The notes under the pieces were generated by a model. The model had not been told where the DNA came from and made no database searches. It saw only the letters and a program-made list of their open reading frames with translations. The position numbers and the translations under genes were made by a program. 15,322 nt of DNA, taken from positions 1 to 15,322 of the forward strand of contig URNG01000079.1 in NCBI GenBank assembly GCA_900549295.1, read 5' to 3'. Positions within the stretch are counted from its first letter, which is position 1; every line of letters begins with the position of its first letter. Below are positions 7,178-14,911 of this stretch, one piece after another. Source of the stretch: an uncultured Rhodocyclaceae bacterium (GTDB lineage: Bacteria > Pseudomonadota > Gammaproteobacteria > Burkholderiales > Rhodocyclaceae).

Positions 7178-10003
7178 ATGACACCAGAAACCAAAGCACG
7201 CCAGCAAATCGACCAGAAGCTGGAGCAAGCGGGCTGGGTCATTCAGGACATGAAGCAGATCAACCTCGGCGCAGCGGTCGGTGTCGCCGTACGCGAATAC
7301 CCCACCGATACCGGCTCGGCGGACTACGTTCTGTTCGTTAATCGCAATGCTGCGGGTGTCATCGAAGCCAAGAAAAATAGCGCGGGTGAAAATCTCACCG
7401 TTACCGAAACCCAAACCGAGCGCTACGCCAACGCCGCGCTCAAGTGGCGCAAGGACAGCAGCCCGTTACGCTTCCTGTTCGAGGCCACCGGCCAGATCAT
7501 TCGTTTCACCGATGGTGCCGACCCTGCACCGCGTTCGCGCGAAATCTTCCACTTCTTCAAGCCGGAAACGCTGGCGGCATGGTTGGCGCAGACCGAAACC
7601 CTACGTCGCCGTTTGACCGAGCAAATGCTGACGCTCCCCGAGCGCAATCTGCGCGACTGCCAGATCAGCGCCGTCACTAGCCTTGAAAAATCCTTGGCAC
7701 AGAACAAGCCGCGCGCCTTGGTGCACATGGCCACCGGCGCGGGCAAAACCTTCACCGCCATCACCGCCGCGTATCGCCTGCTCAAGTTCGGCGGCGCGAA
7801 ACGGATTTTGTTCCTCGTCGATACCCGCAACCTCGGCAAGCAGGCGCATCAGGAGTTCATGGCCTACACGCCGCCGGACGACGCACGCAAGTTCACCGAG
7901 CTGTACAACGTGCAGCGCCTTGCCAGCAGCCGCATCGACCCGCACGCGCAGGTGTGCATCTGCACCATCCAGCGCATGTATTCCATCCTCACCAATACCG
8001 AGCTGGCCGAGGACAACGAAGACGTCTCCGCTGGCGAAATCAACGCCGCCACCCTGCGCGAAAAACTGGTGCAGTACAACCCGCAAGTGCCGGTGGAGAT
8101 CTTCGACTTCATCGTCATCGACGAATGCCACCGCAGCATCTACAACCTGTGGAAGCAGGTGCTGGACTACTTCGACGCCTTCCTGATCGGCCTCACCGCC
8201 ACGCCGGACAAGCGCACCTACGGCTTCTTCAACCAGAACGTGGTGGCCGAATACAACTACGAGCAATCCGTGGTCGATGGCGTCAACGTCGGCTATGACG
8301 TCTATGAGATAGAAACCGAAATCACCCAGAAGGGCGCGAAGCTCGAAGCGAAGGAGTGGGTCGATCACCGCGACCGCCAGACCCGCGCCAAACGCTGGGC
8401 GCAGACTGAAGACGACGTGGACTACAGCGCCACCGACCTCGACAAATCCGTGGTCAACCCCGACCAGATCCGCAGCGTGTTGCAGGCCATGAAAGACGCG
8501 GTGGAACAACGCATCTTCCCCGAGCGCCAACGTGACGGAAAACCGGAAACGCCCAAGACCCTGATCTTCGCCAAGACCGACAGCCACGCCGACGACATCA
8601 TCCGCATCGCCCGCGAGGTGTATGGGCAAGGCAACGCCTTCTGCAAGAAAGTCACCTACCGCGCCGGCACCGACGAACACGGCAACGCCATCCCCGGCGA
8701 TGATGCCGACAGCGTGCTCGCCAGCTTCCGCAACGACTTCAACCCGCGCATCGCCGTCACCGTGGACATGATTGCCACCGGCACCGACGTGAAACCGCTG
8801 GAAGTGCTGCTGTTCATGCGCGACGTGCGCAGCAAGGGCTACTACGAGCAGATGAAAGGCCGTGGCGTGCGCAGCCTGGATGAAGAAGGCTTGCGCAAGG
8901 TGTCCGGCTCCGCGCATGGCGCGAAATCCCGCTTCGTGCTGATCGACGCGGTGGGCGTGGAGAAATCGCTCAAAACCGAATCGCGCCCGCTGGAACGCAA
9001 ACCCGGCGTCAGCCTGGATGCACTGCTGAAAACCATTGCCGTCGGCGCGCACGACGACGACACCGTGCAAAGCCTCGGCAACCGGCTGGTGCGCCTCACC
9101 AAGCAACTGGACGACAAGGCGCTGGCAAAGATCAAGCAGGCCGCAGGCGGCATTGGCTTGCACGATCTGGCGCGCAGCTTGGTACAAGCCACCGACCCCG
9201 ACCTCATCACCGCCGATGCACTCGACGCAGCGAAAGCCGCCGGCATCACCCGCAACGCAGAAACGCTGACCGATACCGAACGGGCCGCCGCCAAGGACAA
9301 ACGCATTGCCGCCGCCTGCGCCCCCTTCGATTCACCGCAACTGCGTGACGCCATCGAAGGCGCACGCCGCGAACGCGAGCAGATCATCGACACCCTGAAC
9401 GCCGATACCGTGGTGCGCAGCGAATTTTCGGAAGCAGCCCAAGCCAATGCCGAATCCGCCGTGCGCAAGTTCGAGGACTACCTGCACCAACACCACAACG
9501 AAATCGCCGCGCTGGGCTTCTTCTACGATCAGCCCTATGCCCGCCGCGCACTGACGCTGGAGATGATCGAAGACCTGCACGACGCCCTGCAACGCCCACC
9601 GTTGATACTGACCAGCGAAAAACTGTGGAGCGCCTACGCCCGCGTGCGCGAGGACAAGGTGCGCGGTGCCAGCCAACGGCGGCAATTGGTGGACATCATC
9701 AGCCTGCTGCGCTTCGCGCTGGGGCTGGACGAAGAACTCACCCCCTTCGCCGAGCGCGTGGACAAGAAGTTTGCCGATTGGGTCTGGCGCCACAACAGCA
9801 AGCGCGCCACCGCCTTCACGCCGGAGCAGATGGACTGGCTGCGCCTGATGAAAGACCACATCGCCAGCAGCTTCCGCATCGAACGCGACGATTTCGACTA
9901 CGCGCAACTGGCCGACAAGGGCGGCTTGCAGAAGGCGTGGGCGGTGTTCGAGGGGCAGTTGGATGGGTTGCTGGGGGAGTTGAATGAGGAGTTGGTGGCG
10001 TGA
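7178..10003 (+). CDS. hsdR: Type I restriction enzyme, R (endonuclease/translocase) subunit
   Basis: HsdR is the ATP-dependent DNA translocase and nuclease of a Type I restriction-modification complex (with HsdM and HsdS) that cuts unmodified DNA far from the recognition site. The 941-aa protein has an N-terminal nuclease domain with the D-(13)-E-x-K pattern (Asp49, Glu63, Lys65 in VIEAKK). The SF2 helicase motor follows: Walker A ATGAGKT at 185-191, DECH at 315-318, TAT at 340-342, and motif VI QMKGRGVRS from 558. The C-terminal region resembles the EcoEI-type R-subunit domain, suggesting the EcoAI/EcoEI (Type IB-like) family. A strong Shine-Dalgarno (GAGGGGG, 7166-7172) precedes ATG 7178. 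The frame is intact. The TGA overlaps the hsdS start (GTGA), implying translational coupling. Confidence 0.96.
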   Translation: MTPETKARQQIDQKLEQAGWVIQDMKQINLGAAVGVAVREYPTDTGSADYVLFVNRNAAGVIEAKKNSAGENLTVTETQTERYANAALKWRKDSSPLRFLFEATGQIIRFTDGADPAPRSREIFHFFKPETLAAWLAQTETLRRRLTEQMLTLPERNLRDCQISAVTSLEKSLAQNKPRALVHMATGAGKTFTAITAAYRLLKFGGAKRILFLVDTRNLGKQAHQEFMAYTPPDDARKFTELYNVQRLASSRIDPHAQVCICTIQRMYSILTNTELAEDNEDVSAGEINAATLREKLVQYNPQVPVEIFDFIVIDECHRSIYNLWKQVLDYFDAFLIGLTATPDKRTYGFFNQNVVAEYNYEQSVVDGVNVGYDVYEIETEITQKGAKLEAKEWVDHRDRQTRAKRWAQTEDDVDYSATDLDKSVVNPDQIRSVLQAMKDAVEQRIFPERQRDGKPETPKTLIFAKTDSHADDIIRIAREVYGQGNAFCKKVTYRAGTDEHGNAIPGDDADSVLASFRNDFNPRIAVTVDMIATGTDVKPLEVLLFMRDVRSKGYYEQMKGRGVRSLDEEGLRKVSGSAHGAKSRFVLIDAVGVEKSLKTESRPLERKPGVSLDALLKTIAVGAHDDDTVQSLGNRLVRLTKQLDDKALAKIKQAAGGIGLHDLARSLVQATDPDLITADALDAAKAAGITRNAETLTDTERAAAKDKRIAAACAPFDSPQLRDAIEGARREREQIIDTLNADTVVRSEFSEAAQANAESAVRKFEDYLHQHHNEIAALGFFYDQPYARRALTLEMIEDLHDALQRPPLILTSEKLWSAYARVREDKVRGASQRRQLVDIISLLRFALGLDEELTPFAERVDKKFADWVWRHNSKRATAFTPEQMDWLRLMKDHIASSFRIERDDFDYAQLADKGGLQKAWAVFEGQLDGLLGELNEELVA

Positions 10004-11433
10004 GTGGAGTCCCCGCAGGCTGGGAGGCCGATGAAATTGGTAGTTTCTTGGCCGTGCATTACGGCAAAGCATTGGCTTCAGGCAGCCGTGCGAGCGAGGG
10101 AAACATTCCGGTTGTTGGATCAAGCGGCAAAGTCGGACATCACGACAAAGCGCTTGTTGATGGGCCATGTTTGGTCGTTGGTCGCAAAGGTTCGGCGGGC
10201 GCAGTTCATTTGATTCGAGAGTCCTGCTGGCCAATTGACACAGCATATTTCATTCAGCCGCCATCCGAAATCAGCATCGACTTCTTGCACTATTTCTTGT
10301 CATCTCAACCTCTGGGGCAACTGGACAAGTCCACCGCCATTCCGAGCCTGAGTCGTGATGACTTGTATCGAGTGCGCGTGCCGGTTGCACCCCGCGCCGA
10401 ACAAACCCGCATCGTCGAAAAGCTCGAATCCCTGCTGACCGACCTCGATGCCGGCGTGTCCGAACTCAAAGCAGCGCAGCGCAAGCTGGTGCAATACCGC
10501 CAGTCGCTGCTGAAAACCGCCGTGGAAGGCGCGCTCACCGCCGATTGGCGTGAGGCGAACGCGCCGCAGGAAACCGGCGCGCAACTGCTTGCCCGCATCC
10601 TGCGCGAACGCCGCGCCCGCTTCGAGCAAAAGCACGGCCTCAAGAAGAAATACAAGGAACCCGCCGCCCCGGACACCTCGCAACTGCCCCCGCTGCCAGA
10701 GGGGTGGGTGTGGACGACGATTGACCAATGCGCGCTTGACGAGCGCAGTATCACTGATGGGCCGTTCGGCTCCAACTTGAAGACTGAACACTATACGGAG
10801 TCAGGGCCACTTGTGATCCGTCTCCAAAACATAGGTGATGGAGAGTTTCTGGATGCTCGCGCTCACATTTCAGAGGCGCATTACGAACAACTCCAGAAAC
10901 ATGCTGTGCATGAAGGCGATCTCGTGGTTGCCATGCTTGGTGAAACATTGCCTCGCGCATGTATCGTGCCGCTTGGCATCGCACCGGCCATTGTCAAAGC
11001 CGATTGCGCGCGCATTCGCCCGAACACCGAACTTGTGGCATCAGAATTTTTTCTCGCGGCGCTCAACGCAGAACCAACGAGAAAACGTACCATCAGTCTG
11101 GTCAAGGGCATTGGTCGTCCGCGCGTGAATCTGGCGAACATTCGTGCAATCGCCATTCCCATTCCCCCATTCCCCGAACAACACCAAATCCTCACCCAAC
11201 TCGACACCGCCCTCACCGCCTGCCAGCAACAGCAAAACGCCATCGCCCACGCCCTGAAGCAAGCCGCCGCCCAGCGCCGCAACCTGCTGCGTGCCGCCTT
11301 CAGCGGCCAGCTCGTCCCGCAAGACCCGAACGACGAACCGGCCAGCGCATTGCTGGCTCGTATTTGTGCGAAGCGGGCACAGAAGGGCAAAGCTGTGCGA
11401 AAAAGCAGAAAACAGTCCGGAGCACCTACATGA
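10000..11433 (+). CDS. hsdS: Type I restriction-modification specificity subunit S
   Basis: HsdS recognises a bipartite DNA target and holds two HsdM and two HsdR subunits. The 477-aa protein has two target recognition domains (about 7-130 and 235-390), each followed by a conserved helical spacer. The first spacer begins at EQTRIVEKLESLL near 134 and ends in LLKTAVEGALTADWR. The second begins at EQHQILTQLD near 393 and ends in LLRAAFSGQLVPQDP, and the two are clearly internal repeats of one another. The start is GTG 10000, with GAGGAG at 9986-9991 inside the end of hsdR. Base composition is mosaic: a 60-nt line in the first spacer is 77% GC (10561-10620), while one in the second recognition domain is 52% (10801-10860), as expected if recognition domains have been exchanged. 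The target sequence cannot be predicted. Confidence 0.95.
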   Translation: MSGVPAGWEADEIGSFLAVHYGKALASGSRASEGNIPVVGSSGKVGHHDKALVDGPCLVVGRKGSAGAVHLIRESCWPIDTAYFIQPPSEISIDFLHYFLSSQPLGQLDKSTAIPSLSRDDLYRVRVPVAPRAEQTRIVEKLESLLTDLDAGVSELKAAQRKLVQYRQSLLKTAVEGALTADWREANAPQETGAQLLARILRERRARFEQKHGLKKKYKEPAAPDTSQLPPLPEGWVWTTIDQCALDERSITDGPFGSNLKTEHYTESGPLVIRLQNIGDGEFLDARAHISEAHYEQLQKHAVHEGDLVVAMLGETLPRACIVPLGIAPAIVKADCARIRPNTELVASEFFLAALNAEPTRKRTISLVKGIGRPRVNLANIRAIAIPIPPFPEQHQILTQLDTALTACQQQQNAIAHALKQAAAQRRNLLRAAFSGQLVPQDPNDEPASALLARICAKRAQKGKAVRKSRKQSGAPT

Positions 11434-11490
11434 CCTCACGAATTCCCTTTATCCTCTCCGCTTGCCGCCCCACATTCCGGTGACCGTTTC

Positions 11491-12684
11491 ATGAAAATCG
11501 AATCCATCCGCCTGGCCAACTTCAAGGCTTTCAAGGACATTCATCTGACCGACATGCCGCCATTCATGGTGGTGGTTGGTGCCAATGGTTCAGGCAAGTC
11601 CACTCTGTTCGATGTGTTCGGTTTCCTGCATGACTGCCTGAGGGGCAATGTCCGCCAAGCATTGGACAAGCGTGGGCGCTTCCCGGAAGTGTTGAGCCGT
11701 GGCTGCGACCCAGCCACGGATACCATCCTGATCGAATTGCAATACCGCATGGAAATCACCAGTGTGGAACGTCTGGTCACGTATTCCTTACAAATCGGCC
11801 AAGTCAATGGTTCACCTGTGGTCAAGCGCGAAATCCTGCGCTACAAGCGTGGCCGCTATGGCAGCCCATTCCATTTCCTCAATTTCACCAATGGTGAAGG
11901 CTATGCCATCACCAATGAGGAAGATTTCAGCAAGTCAGATGAAGAGCTTGAGCGGGAAAACCAGAAGGTCTCTCCCGATACGTTGGCCATCAAGGGCTTG
12001 GGGCAATTCGAGCGCTTCAAGGCTGCCAATGCGTTTCGGCAGTTGATCGAGAATTGGCATGTATCGGATTTCCACATCAATGCTGCGCGGGGCCGCAAGG
12101 AGGCCGCTGGTGATTCCGAACACCTGTCCCCTACTGGCGAAAATCTGCCGCTGGTTGCCCGTTATCTCAGCGAGCAGCATCCCAAGGTATTTCAGAACAT
12201 CCTCAACACGATGGCCAAGCGCGTACCTGGCATATCGCAGGTCGAATCCAAGCTGATGGACGATGGCTACTTGGCCTTGCGCTTTCAGGACGGTGCATTC
12301 AAGACACCATTTCTTGATCGTTATGTGTCCGATGGCACCATCAAGATGTTCGCCTATCTGGTGCTGTTGCATGACCCCAAACCGCATCCGTTGTTGTGTG
12401 TGGAAGAGCCGGAGAACCAGCTTTATCCACGGCTGATGGCAGAATTGGCCGAGGAATTCAGACTTTACGCCAATCGTGGCGGGCAGGTGCTGGTATCAAC
12501 GCACTCGCCGGACTTCCTCAATGCGATCGAGATGGATGAGGTCTGCTGGCTAGTCAAGCGCAGTGGCTATACCGAAATACGCCGTGCAAAGGATGATGCA
12601 CAGATCGCAGCCTATGTGAGCGAGGGCGACCAATTGGGCTATTTGTGGAAGCAGGGCTTCTTCGAGGGAGTCGATCCACAATGA
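11491..12684 (+). CDS. AAA/ABC-type ATPase (AAA_21 / COG4637-like) of a restriction-linked defence pair
   Basis: A 397-aa RecF/SMC-like P-loop ATPase. The N-terminus MKIESIRLANFKAFKDIHL leads to Walker A GANGSGKST (30-38). A long insertion of about 200 residues separates it from the ABC signature-like SDGT (280-283), Walker B with tandem acids LLCVEEPEN (301-309), and switch His338 in VSTHSPDFL. It ends in GDQLGYLWKQGFFEGVDP. All ATPase motifs are intact, and no nuclease domain is fused to it. Its TGA overlaps the ATG of the next gene (ATGA at 12681-12684), so the two products are probably made together and form a complex. A weak Shine-Dalgarno GGTGA (11479-11483) lies 7 nt before the start. 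GC is visibly lower than around it (53% in 11581-11640), suggesting separate origin. Its role is inferred: energy-using sensor or regulator for its Toprim-like partner, perhaps in phage defence. Confidence 0.85.
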   Translation: MKIESIRLANFKAFKDIHLTDMPPFMVVVGANGSGKSTLFDVFGFLHDCLRGNVRQALDKRGRFPEVLSRGCDPATDTILIELQYRMEITSVERLVTYSLQIGQVNGSPVVKREILRYKRGRYGSPFHFLNFTNGEGYAITNEEDFSKSDEELERENQKVSPDTLAIKGLGQFERFKAANAFRQLIENWHVSDFHINAARGRKEAAGDSEHLSPTGENLPLVARYLSEQHPKVFQNILNTMAKRVPGISQVESKLMDDGYLALRFQDGAFKTPFLDRYVSDGTIKMFAYLVLLHDPKPHPLLCVEEPENQLYPRLMAELAEEFRLYANRGGQVLVSTHSPDFLNAIEMDEVCWLVKRSGYTEIRRAKDDAQIAAYVSEGDQLGYLWKQGFFEGVDPQ

Positions 12685-13256
12685 GCAAGGAACTGGTGTT
12701 TCTTCTGGAGGAACGCTCGGCAGAGGCGCTTCTGAAAAGCCTGCTTCCCCGTTTTTTGGATCAAAATATCGTGCCGCGCCTGATTCCATTCGAGGGCAAA
12801 CAGGATCTGGAAAAGCAACTGATCCGTCGCATTCGTGGCTACCAGAATCCAAATGCCCGTTTCATCGTGATGCGCGACCAGGACAGCCACCAAGACTGCA
12901 TTGCCTTGAAGCAGCGGCTGCTTGACCTGTGCGTTCAATCTGGAAAATCGGCTGCTTGCTTGATACGTATTGCGTGTACCGAGCTTGAAACCTTCTACCT
13001 CGCGGATCTGGCCGCTGTGGAAACCGCTCTGGAGATTCATGGAATTGCAAAGCAACAAGGCGGTAGGAAGTTCCGCTCACCTGATCATCTCGGCAGCCCG
13101 AGTCGTGAGCTGAAAGCACTGACACGTGGGCAATACCAGAAAATCGCCAGCTCTCGGGAGATCGGCAAACACCTTGATCTGGGCAATACCCGCTCGGCCA
13201 GCTTCCACAATTTCCTGAGCGGCATCCGGCGGATGGAAGCCGAACTCTTGGCTTGA
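12681..13256 (+). CDS. DUF4276 family protein, Toprim-like putative nuclease partner of the ATPase
   Basis: A 191-aa protein starting at ATG 12681, inside the stop region of the ATPase gene. It matches what I know of DUF4276: ELVFLLEERSAE at the N-terminus, FEGKQDLEKQL (37-47), FIVMRDQDSHQDC (61-73), and RIACTELETFYLAD (96-109). This family is thought to have a Toprim-like fold. The candidate metal-binding acids are Glu10 or Glu11 and the DxD pair Asp66/Asp68, so nuclease activity is plausible but not shown. ATPase plus Toprim pairs occur in OLD, Rlo and PARIS-type defence systems, though in those the Toprim family differs. The gene ends 9 nt before hsdM. Its codon use resembles the ATPase gene more than the hsd genes. 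An alternative role is as an accessory regulator without catalysis. Confidence 0.8.
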   Translation: MSKELVFLLEERSAEALLKSLLPRFLDQNIVPRLIPFEGKQDLEKQLIRRIRGYQNPNARFIVMRDQDSHQDCIALKQRLLDLCVQSGKSAACLIRIACTELETFYLADLAAVETALEIHGIAKQQGGRKFRSPDHLGSPSRELKALTRGQYQKIASSREIGKHLDLGNTRSASFHNFLSGIRRMEAELLA

Positions 13257-13265
13257 GTATTCATC

Positions 13266-14726
13266 ATGAACACCTCCACCCTCGTCCAGAAGCTCTGGAA
13301 CTTCTGCCACACCCTGCGCGATGACGGGGTGGGTTATGGCGACTATCTGGAGCAGCTGACCTACCTGCTGTTTCTGAAGATGGCGCACGAGTATTCGCAG
13401 CCGCCCTACAGCCGCGATACCCATGTACCCACCGGCTGCGACTGGCCCAGTCTGCGCGGCAAGGTGGGCGATCCGCTGGAGGCTCATTACCTGACCGTGC
13501 TGCACCGGCTTGGCGAGCAGCCGGGTATGTTGGGCGCGATCTTCTTCAAGGCGCAGAACAAGATCCAGGATCCGGCCAAGCTGGCGCGGCTGGTGCAGAT
13601 GATCGACGCCGAAAACTGGATTGGCCTGGGCACCGACGTGAAGGGCGACCTGTACGAAGGGCTGCTGCAAAAGAACGCCGAGGACACCAAGAGCGGCGCA
13701 GGCCAGTACTTCACCCCGCGTGTGCTGATCGAGGCGATGGTGGAATGCGTGCAGCCGCAGCCGGGCAAGACCATTGCCGACCCGGCCTGCGGCACCGGCG
13801 GCTTCTTCCTCGGCGCGTACAACTGGCTCACGCGCGAGGGCGCGAAGCTGGACAGGAAACAGAAGGAATTCCTGCGCCATCAGACCTTCTTCGGTAACGA
13901 GATTGTCACGGCTACGCGGCGGCTGTGCCTGATGAATCTGTTCCTGCACAACGTCGGCGACATGGAGGGCGAGCCGACGGTGGCGCGCGCCGATGCGCTG
14001 ATTGCCGCGCCCACGCAAACGGTTGACTACGTGCTCGCCAACCCGCCGTTCGGCAAGAAATCCAGCATGACCATCACCAACGAGGATGGCGAGGAAGACC
14101 GCGACGCGCTGACCTACGAACGGCAGGACTTCTGGCAGAGCACCTCGAACAAGCAGCTCAATTTCTTGCAGCACATCGTCTCAATGCTAAAAACGACGGG
14201 GCAGGCCGCCGTGGTGCTGCCCGACAATGTGCTGTTCGAGGGCGGCGCGGGCGAGAAGATTCGCCGCAAGCTGCTGGAGACCTGCGACGTGCACACGCTG
14301 CTGCGGCTACCAACCGGCATTTTCTACGCGCAGGGCGTGAAGGCGAACGTGCTGTTCTTCGACAACAAGCCCAAGGACGGCAAGGTGCGGACGAAGGGCG
14401 TGTGGATTTACGACCTGCGTACCAACAAGCATTTCACCTTGAAGACGCGGCAACTGCGGCGCGAGGATTTGCAGGATTTCATCAGCGCCTACAACCCGGG
14501 CAACCGCCACCAGCGCAGTGAAACGGAACGTTTCCGCCACTTCGATTACGAGACATTGATTGCGCGCGACAAGGCCAGCCTCGATATTTTCTGGCTCAAG
14601 GACGACAGCCTGGATAACCTCGACGATTTGCCGCCGCCGGATGTGCTACAGCAGGAGATCATCGATCATCTCGAAGCGGCATTAGCCTCCTTCCGGGATG
14701 TAGCGGCTGGGCTGCGGGGCAACTGA
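13266..14726 (+). CDS. hsdM: Type I restriction-modification DNA methyltransferase (N6-adenine), M subunit
   Basis: HsdM transfers a methyl group from S-adenosylmethionine to adenine N6 in the target defined by HsdS, protecting host DNA. The 486-aa protein has the N-terminal HsdM_N helical region (about 5-135), then GQYFTPR (146-152), the SAM-binding motif I DPACGTGGF (172-180), and catalytic motif IV NPPF (259-262). A C-terminal helical tail (QQEIIDHLEAALASFRDV) probably contacts HsdS. The frame is intact. ATG 13266 lies 9 nt after the DUF4276 stop with no visible promoter, so it appears to be the last gene of the hsdR-hsdS-ATPase-DUF4276-hsdM run. The order is unusual because the protective methylase comes after the nuclease. 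GC is about 62% in a counted line (13561-13620), like hsdR and unlike the two genes before it. Confidence 0.97.
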   Translation: MNTSTLVQKLWNFCHTLRDDGVGYGDYLEQLTYLLFLKMAHEYSQPPYSRDTHVPTGCDWPSLRGKVGDPLEAHYLTVLHRLGEQPGMLGAIFFKAQNKIQDPAKLARLVQMIDAENWIGLGTDVKGDLYEGLLQKNAEDTKSGAGQYFTPRVLIEAMVECVQPQPGKTIADPACGTGGFFLGAYNWLTREGAKLDRKQKEFLRHQTFFGNEIVTATRRLCLMNLFLHNVGDMEGEPTVARADALIAAPTQTVDYVLANPPFGKKSSMTITNEDGEEDRDALTYERQDFWQSTSNKQLNFLQHIVSMLKTTGQAAVVLPDNVLFEGGAGEKIRRKLLETCDVHTLLRLPTGIFYAQGVKANVLFFDNKPKDGKVRTKGVWIYDLRTNKHFTLKTRQLRREDLQDFISAYNPGNRHQRSETERFRHFDYETLIARDKASLDIFWLKDDSLDNLDDLPPPDVLQQEIIDHLEAALASFRDVAAGLRGN

Positions 14727-14747
14727 ACCTTGAAAACGTAGTTGAGC

Positions 14748-14800
14748 CGGGCAAAATCCGTTCATCCTTCGACAAGCTCGGGACGAACGGATTTTGCCCG
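14748..14800. repeat. 16-bp perfect inverted repeat with a repeat-element core
   Basis: CGGGCAAAATCCGTTC (14748-14763) and GAACGGATTTTGCCCG (14785-14800) are perfect inverted arms around a 21-nt loop. The loop and inner arm contain the core CCTTCGACAAGCTCGG, which I recognise as a type of intergenic repeat common in proteobacterial genomes. Neither strand has a T run right after the stem; the plus strand continues with eight C. It is therefore not a standard intrinsic terminator. Confidence 0.85.
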
Positions 14801-14822
14801 CCCCCCCCGTCTGGTGGTGCCG

Positions 14823-14864
14823 CCGTTTGCCCTGAGCAACCCGCGTAGCGGAGATGTCGAAGGG
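14823..14864. repeat. Second, inverted copy of the repeat core with an internal mini-hairpin
   Basis: The reverse complement starts CCTTCGACA and ends GCTCAGGGCAAACGG, matching the flanks of the first core (14766-14790) with three mismatches in the last 15 nt. Between the flanks it has extra bases containing a small hairpin, CCGC-GTA-GCGG (14841-14851). It therefore looks like a diverged copy in opposite orientation with an insertion at the loop. A T5 run follows at 14865-14869. Confidence 0.6.
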
Positions 14865-14911
14865 TTTTTGAAGCGGCAACTGCGGTTTCAAGGATGATTT
14901 CTGGCTTATCT

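Larger units (their letters stand above)
14728..14893. repeat. Palindromic repeat block with imperfect terminal inverted repeats (MITE-like)
   Basis: This 166-nt noncoding block between the convergent hsdM and rarA genes is bounded by inverted ends. The left end reads CCTTGAAAACGTAGTTG (14728-14744). The reverse complement of the right end reads CCTTGAAACCGCAGTTG (14877-14893), matching at 15 of 17 positions. Inside are two further palindromic units. The left end begins one base after the hsdM stop. An 8-nt direct repeat GGCAACTG occurs at 14718-14725 and 14875-14882, but it overlaps the right end, so it is not a clean target duplication. There is no room for a transposase; if mobile, it would be non-autonomous. 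A transcription-ending or RNA-stabilising structure is an alternative. Confidence 0.55.

Noticed and set aside
7601..9187. Long open frame on the minus strand opposite hsdR
   Set aside because: It is a mirror of high-GC codon use in hsdR and shows no recognisable domain; hsdR on the other strand has full motifs.
9953..9978. G-rich end of hsdR as a possible G-quadruplex
   Set aside because: Only three runs of three or more G occur. The neighbouring purine-rich GAGGAG is better explained as the ribosome binding site of hsdS.
12702..12722. LLEERS instead of the EG motif common in many Toprim proteins, as a loss of the active site
   Set aside because: As I recall the DUF4276 family, LEE-x-S is its normal form, so this is not a degenerate motif.
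14801..14808. Run of eight C after the inverted repeat as a phase-variable switch
   Set aside because: It is noncoding and not placed in a recognisable promoter; length variation there would have no evident effect.
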